Shown here: piece after piece, positions 60,172-64,000 of the stretch
Layout of the letters: each line of letters starts with the position of its first letter
Position numbering within the stretch: position 1 is the first letter of the stretch
Assembly (NCBI GenBank): GCA_910578105.1
Contig: CAJTPD010000002.1
Span: 207,269 to 271,268 of the forward strand
Source: an uncultured Odoribacter sp.
GTDB lineage: Bacteria > Bacteroidota > Bacteroidia > Bacteroidales > Marinifilaceae
Length of the DNA stretch: 64,000 bases
Reading direction: 5' to 3'
Translations under genes and position numbers: made by a program
The notes under the pieces: generated by a model
The model's database searches: none
The model's input: only the letters and a program-made list of their open reading frames with translations
Told to the model about the DNA's origin: nothing

Positions 60172-63100
60172 TGATGAAAGTAAATTTAACGGCGTCTGCG
60201 ATGACATAATTCCCGCTTACCTTGTCTGTCAGGGTAATGGTGACCGGACCTTCGGAGAGATAGAAATTTCCCCAGGGCATCCATCCACTGTCTTCCTGTT
60301 CGAGGTCCAGGGTGATGGATTCTTTTTCGTTGCCATATTGGATGGTATAGGTCTGGTTGCGTTCCTCTTTCTCCCTGCGGCGGTCTGGTCCTCTTCCTAT
60401 GCTTTGTTTGGCATTCCAGACGGATACTTCGTAATATCCGCTTTTGGGGATTTCTGCTGTCCATTGTACAGAGTTGTTGCCGCTTCCTTTTCTTTTGTAT
60501 ACTGCCGAATTCGTGGTTTCTCCGTAACAATAGTCGCCTGCGATGGCAGTCCATTTGGAAGGTTGCCACCAACGGTTAAAGTTTTTGTATTTTTCCTGGT
60601 CGGCTTTTTGGAAAAGGTCTTTCAGTTTGTGTCGGTTATTGGAAGATATTGTTTTAAAATTTCTGTCTTCATTATCTATGATGATTTCGTTGGGGTTGGG
60701 TTTGAATACATCCGGATTAACCGGGAATGTGCCTGCGACAGTGTCTGAAACTGTGGTTTCAATTTTAGGAAAATTGAAAGTATAAGACGATGGCAGATTG
60801 TGTGAAATATTGGTATTGATTTTCACGTTGGCAGGTCGTTCATCGACAATAATTTTAATTTCGCGGGCTTGTTTGGCCGGAATAATATAGGCTTCTGACG
60901 TATTTTCGTTTGTTCTCATACTGAAAGGCACTCCTCCTCCACGGGGTCCCCCTCTGAAATCCCCTCCTTGTTGTATGTCGACAGTAATAATACCGTTGAC
61001 ATCCGAGGGGTTGTTGACCTTGAATTTGATTTGGTATTTTGTTACTTCATCCACTATCACCTGATTGGCATCAACATCTTTGATGAAAAGTGTGGGCGAA
61101 TGTTCTTCCGTATACCAATTGTTTATAAATGGTTTCAGGTCAATTCCATATTGGTTTTCAAATTCCTGCATGAAAGTTTCAAAAGGAATATCTGTGAAGT
61201 TGTATTTTTCAGAGAATGCTTTCAGAAAATCATCAAATTCTTTCGGGGGCATTTGGGTATTGATGTAATTCCTGAGTGCTTTACTTTTTAATTTCAATAG
61301 TTCGTAAAAGATTTCCGGTTTGATTTCCCGGGCCGAAATAGCTGTCTTGAAACTATGATTTTCCAGGTAAAGGTTTGCCCGTTGTTCGTCATTGATGATT
61401 CCTCCCCACCACCACATTGATTGTCTGCCGGAACTGATATTTTGCATGGTATTCAGGATGATATCCATCACCGGATATTCTTCTGAATATACAAAGCCGG
61501 TGTGAGCGAAAAACATCGGAGCTATGTGGGTGGGATTAACTTTTTTACTGGAGCCGGACCAGTTTAACTGTATGTTTTCATTGATGAAGATACGTTCTAT
61601 GAAATTCCGGAAAGTGTTTTCTGCAATTTCTGTTTCGTCGGGAACACCTTGGTCATGTCTTCTCCATAGCTGGTTTCTGACTTTTTCTGCGGCGAAATCG
61701 GCGTTTAATCCGGAACCCCGTTCCGACAGGAATACAATTTCCGGCAAGACATATTCCGTGTAGCCTTTCCAGTTCCGGATATAGGATGTGAATTGGACGG
61801 GAGTTTCTGCGATAACAAATTTCCGGAAAGGGTAATCCCGGCCTTTGGCAATTTCTATGTCATTTTTTAATTCCCGGAGCAGGACAGGTAAGGTGTCCAG
61901 TATAGGTTCGAAATATGGGGAAAAATAGTCATGACCTTTAAAATAGAGGATTTCATAGTCGACGGAATCAACTTTCAATGCTTTTTTCTCATAGTCGGCT
62001 ATGGTCAGGCTGATGCCAGGAAGGGGGTATGAAGGTGTAAAAATTGTTTTTCCGTTTTCCTTCCGGCTGTTTCCCTGGGATAGTATCGTTTTATCGGCAG
62101 GAGGGGTGTCTACTGTCAGTGTATATTGAGTGAAATTTTTTTGAATTTTGTAAGGGGCAGCCGGATTAACGGGAGGTATGGTAACGGGATACCATAGGCA
62201 TTCGGGAGTCAGCAGGGTGAATTTGTTTTCCAGCCAGGCATATCTTTTCCCGAATTTATAGGGCACTTCCGGTACGGAATTGTCCAAATAGCTTGAATCA
62301 TTGATATCAGAATAACATATAGCCTCGTCAATCTTTCCGGTATAATCTATATTTAATGTCAGTTCTTCCTTGCTTGCCAGTGGAGTGTTGAGCAGAACGG
62401 CCTGGTTTTCCCGGGTAAATGTCAACGGATGGCTGTTTGTCTGGATAGTTTTAACCTCTAATGCAGGATTTAAATAAAGGACAATCCGTTTCAGAGAGTC
62501 CGGATGATTGTTGGTGAGTTTGATGATACTCTGTCCTTCCAGATGCTGATGCCCGGGCTTAATAGTGAGATTGTGGGTTAGGATACTGGCCTTGGGTTCG
62601 TTTGCATATTTATTGAAAGTCTCTGTGTAGTTGTTTCTGACTTCCATTTGGTGTTGGTAATGCAATACATAGAAGCCTCCCGTTGTCAGTGCTACAATAA
62701 GGAATATACCGCCCAATGTGTTTACGATAATGATTTTCCAGGGTTTATGCGGCAATCTTTTGACCAAACCAATGGTGAAGCAAATGAAACCAGTGCCTGC
62801 CAAGAAATAGACCGCTCTTTGCAGCAAAAATAATTTTAGGTCGGCATGTCCCGTCACATCAGAAAAAATAGCAGGTATATTCACTCCGAAAAAATCAAAA
62901 ACCCCGTAAAGACTGGTAGATAGCTTAAAAAATACAATTCCGGTGATGCCCAGCATGATGATGAATGTGACAGCCTGATTTTTAAACACACACATCACCG
63001 AAAATGATAATCCCAGTACAAAAAGTAAGGCAGGCAAAGAGATGGTGAACAGGTAAAACACATAAGGAAACACGCTGAATGGCGAATGGTTGACTGCGAT

Positions 63101-63505
63101 ATTGAAAAATGCGGTAATGAGTAATGTGATAATATTCAGGGAAAGAAATACTTTTACAATTCCCCAGGTTTTTCCGATAATATAGTCTGCGTTGCTCATA
63201 GGACGCACGTAAATGACTTCGGCTGTATCCAGTTTTTTATCTCTTTTCAGGAAACTGCCGGCCAGAAAAATAACAATGACCGATTGAGCTATGTTGTAGT
63301 AATAGACGGAGACGAAAGGCATTAAAGAAGTTAAAGCCATTCTGGGCCAATGATATTCTGCAGAATTGGCAATGTTGCTTTGCCAACTGAGGGTAATCAG
63401 AGTTATAATTAGAAATGCCAGTATAGCAAAGATACGGAATAGCCAGCTTCTTTTCAGCAGTTTGACTTCATATCGTGCTATTGTATTGATGTTGTGCAGA
63501 TTCAT
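60164..63505 (-). CDS. ABC-2 permease fused to an M1-like domain and a golvesin-like domain
   Basis: This 1113-residue protein starts with an ABC-2 permease of seven helices (about 20-290; YEVKLLKRSWLFRIFAILAF opens it). A large periplasmic part follows: an M1-aminopeptidase-like region (about 310-870; HQHLEGQSIIKL, FRKFVIAETPVQFTSY) and a C-terminal beta domain (about 985-1113; SGYYEVSVWNAKQS, WMPWGNFYLSEGPVTITL, ADAVKF) that matches golvesin C-terminal-like domains. The HEXXH...E zinc site of M1 enzymes is missing: the expected place reads NADFAAEKVRNQLWRR. The periplasmic part is therefore likely a binding module. It lies 24 bp after the ABC ATPase gene and overlaps the TolC-like gene. Confidence 0.87.
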   Translation of the reverse strand: MNLHNINTIARYEVKLLKRSWLFRIFAILAFLIITLITLSWQSNIANSAEYHWPRMALTSLMPFVSVYYYNIAQSVIVIFLAGSFLKRDKKLDTAEVIYVRPMSNADYIIGKTWGIVKVFLSLNIITLLITAFFNIAVNHSPFSVFPYVFYLFTISLPALLFVLGLSFSVMCVFKNQAVTFIIMLGITGIVFFKLSTSLYGVFDFFGVNIPAIFSDVTGHADLKLFLLQRAVYFLAGTGFICFTIGLVKRLPHKPWKIIIVNTLGGIFLIVALTTGGFYVLHYQHQMEVRNNYTETFNKYANEPKASILTHNLTIKPGHQHLEGQSIIKLTNNHPDSLKRIVLYLNPALEVKTIQTNSHPLTFTRENQAVLLNTPLASKEELTLNIDYTGKIDEAICYSDINDSSYLDNSVPEVPYKFGKRYAWLENKFTLLTPECLWYPVTIPPVNPAAPYKIQKNFTQYTLTVDTPPADKTILSQGNSRKENGKTIFTPSYPLPGISLTIADYEKKALKVDSVDYEILYFKGHDYFSPYFEPILDTLPVLLRELKNDIEIAKGRDYPFRKFVIAETPVQFTSYIRNWKGYTEYVLPEIVFLSERGSGLNADFAAEKVRNQLWRRHDQGVPDETEIAENTFRNFIERIFINENIQLNWSGSSKKVNPTHIAPMFFAHTGFVYSEEYPVMDIILNTMQNISSGRQSMWWWGGIINDEQRANLYLENHSFKTAISAREIKPEIFYELLKLKSKALRNYINTQMPPKEFDDFLKAFSEKYNFTDIPFETFMQEFENQYGIDLKPFINNWYTEEHSPTLFIKDVDANQVIVDEVTKYQIKFKVNNPSDVNGIITVDIQQGGDFRGGPRGGGVPFSMRTNENTSEAYIIPAKQAREIKIIVDERPANVKINTNISHNLPSSYTFNFPKIETTVSDTVAGTFPVNPDVFKPNPNEIIIDNEDRNFKTISSNNRHKLKDLFQKADQEKYKNFNRWWQPSKWTAIAGDYCYGETTNSAVYKRKGSGNNSVQWTAEIPKSGYYEVSVWNAKQSIGRGPDRRREKEERNQTYTIQYGNEKESITLDLEQEDSGWMPWGNFYLSEGPVTITLTDKVSGNYVIADAVKFTFINE

Positions 63506-63529
63506 TTTCTGATGTGTCTGAGTTTTGCA

Positions 63530-64000
63530 TTAATGAAATAGTTCTCCTCCGATTTTCTCACTATACATCTCCATTTTGTCTTTTAACAGATAATCCATAA
63601 AGTACACGTAAGCATGTTCTATGTTAGGAACGATGGATTTGCCTGTAAATCCTTCCAGCTCATCGGTCACTACTTGTATATCCCAGCCTCCTTCAGCCGG
63701 AATGGTGGATATAATCGGATATTTTTCTTTGATTTGCCGGAGTTCCGGGTCTGTTACAAAAATTTCCCATACTTTTCCGGTGGCCAATTCAATCATATCG
63801 TCCGGCGAACCTTCAAATTTTAGTTGGCCTTTATTTAGCAGGGCCAGTTTTTTACAGGTACTGGAAATATCTCCTACAATGTGAGTGGAAAGTATGATGA
63901 TGACATCTTTATTACTGACTTCCGATAAAATATTACGGAAACGGATACGTTCTTCGGGGTCGAGGCCTGTAGTAGGTTCATCAACTATGATGACTTTGGG
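63530..64000 (-). CDS. ABC transporter ATP-binding protein (5' end beyond the window)
   Basis: Only the last 156 codons lie in the window. They include Walker B VIIVDEPTTGLDPEE, the D-loop, the H-loop STHIVGD and a C-terminal regulatory tail. LDPEERIRFRN matches LDPRERIRFRN in the ATPase domain of the RND fusion, so the two are paralogues. The frame is open to the right edge, so Walker A and the signature motif are off the window. It lies 24 bp before the ABC-2/M1-like permease gene, its obvious membrane partner. Confidence 0.92.
   Translation of the reverse strand, partial: PKVIIVDEPTTGLDPEERIRFRNILSEVSNKDVIIILSTHIVGDISSTCKKLALLNKGQLKFEGSPDDMIELATGKVWEIFVTDPELRQIKEKYPIISTIPAEGGWDIQVVTDELEGFTGKSIVPNIEHAYVYFMDYLLKDKMEMYSEKIGGELFH

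Noticed and set aside
60158..60748. Plus-strand open frame of 196 codons at the 3' end of the 1113-residue permease gene
   Set aside because: It mirrors the golvesin-like domain of the minus-strand gene and has no independent motif.
60164..63505. Active M1 aminopeptidase
   Set aside because: No HEXXH and no downstream zinc-binding Glu are present at the expected place, so peptidase activity is not claimed.
1..64000. Insertion sequences, prophage, CRISPR arrays or conjugative genes
   Set aside because: No transposase, integrase, Cas or mobilisation motifs, and no regularly spaced repeats beyond the short tandem repeat at 86-190.

Overview
The window is chromosomal DNA from a member of the Bacteroidota, most likely the order Bacteroidales. 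The grounds are: many start regions carry the TAnnTTTG -7 promoter box of this phylum with no strong Shine-Dalgarno sequence; the gene families are typical (C_GCAxxG_C_C protein, PepSY-like repeat lipoprotein, DUF3078, DUF1460, QueH, P-II-like protein beside an RND pump); and there are many lipoproteins and outer-membrane proteins. The genus cannot be fixed from the sequence alone. There are no insertion sequences, phage genes or CRISPR arrays.

Positions 1-12,700 hold a Fic protein next to a 41-bp palindromic repeat, tRNA-Pro, a plus-strand run (rbfA, LolC/E-type permease, cyclophilin, VanZ-like, pheS), a GNAT enzyme, an OmpA-type lipoprotein, a DUF1460 amidase-like protein, a Dus enzyme, a YbaN-like protein and leuS. 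Positions 12,700-26,900 hold a sodium/solute symporter, a SPOR lipoprotein, a ferritin-like/VIT1 fusion, prs, an M20 dipeptidase, the putrescine genes speA and speB (separated by a DUF3078 protein), a rhomboid protease, an MTA/SAH-deaminase-like amidohydrolase, an LRR lipoprotein and a glutamine-amidotransferase-like hydrolase. Positions 26,900-39,300 hold lepA, yicC-gmk-nadD, an unrecognised exported protein, queH, a CDF metal exporter, a TPR protein, two redox or PepSY-type proteins, YitT and a two-gene envelope operon.

Between queH and the CDF gene lies a minus-strand cobalamin riboswitch with no gene behind it. Its transcript instead runs into a compact branched RNA that ends in a classic oligo-U terminator.

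Positions 39,300-46,700 hold a conventional tripartite RND pump (TetR, TolC, AcrA and AcrB homologues) followed by a P-II-like protein. dnaG follows on the other strand.

Positions 48,978-64,000 are one minus-strand operon that runs off the right edge. It encodes an ABC ATPase (cut by the edge), an ABC-2 permease fused to an M1-peptidase-like domain without its zinc motif and to a golvesin-like beta domain, a TolC-type channel, an adaptor lipoprotein, an RND permease, a 1582-residue RND permease fused to an ABC ATPase, and a small ABC-2 permease. In the fusion a membrane block appears to interrupt the ATPase domain just after its first strand. Both RND proteins here have Asn where the classical proton-relay Asp and Lys residues lie, unlike the AcrB homologue elsewhere in the window. 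This hybrid RND/ABC export locus and the orphan cobalamin-riboswitch RNA are the two best candidates for undescribed biology.
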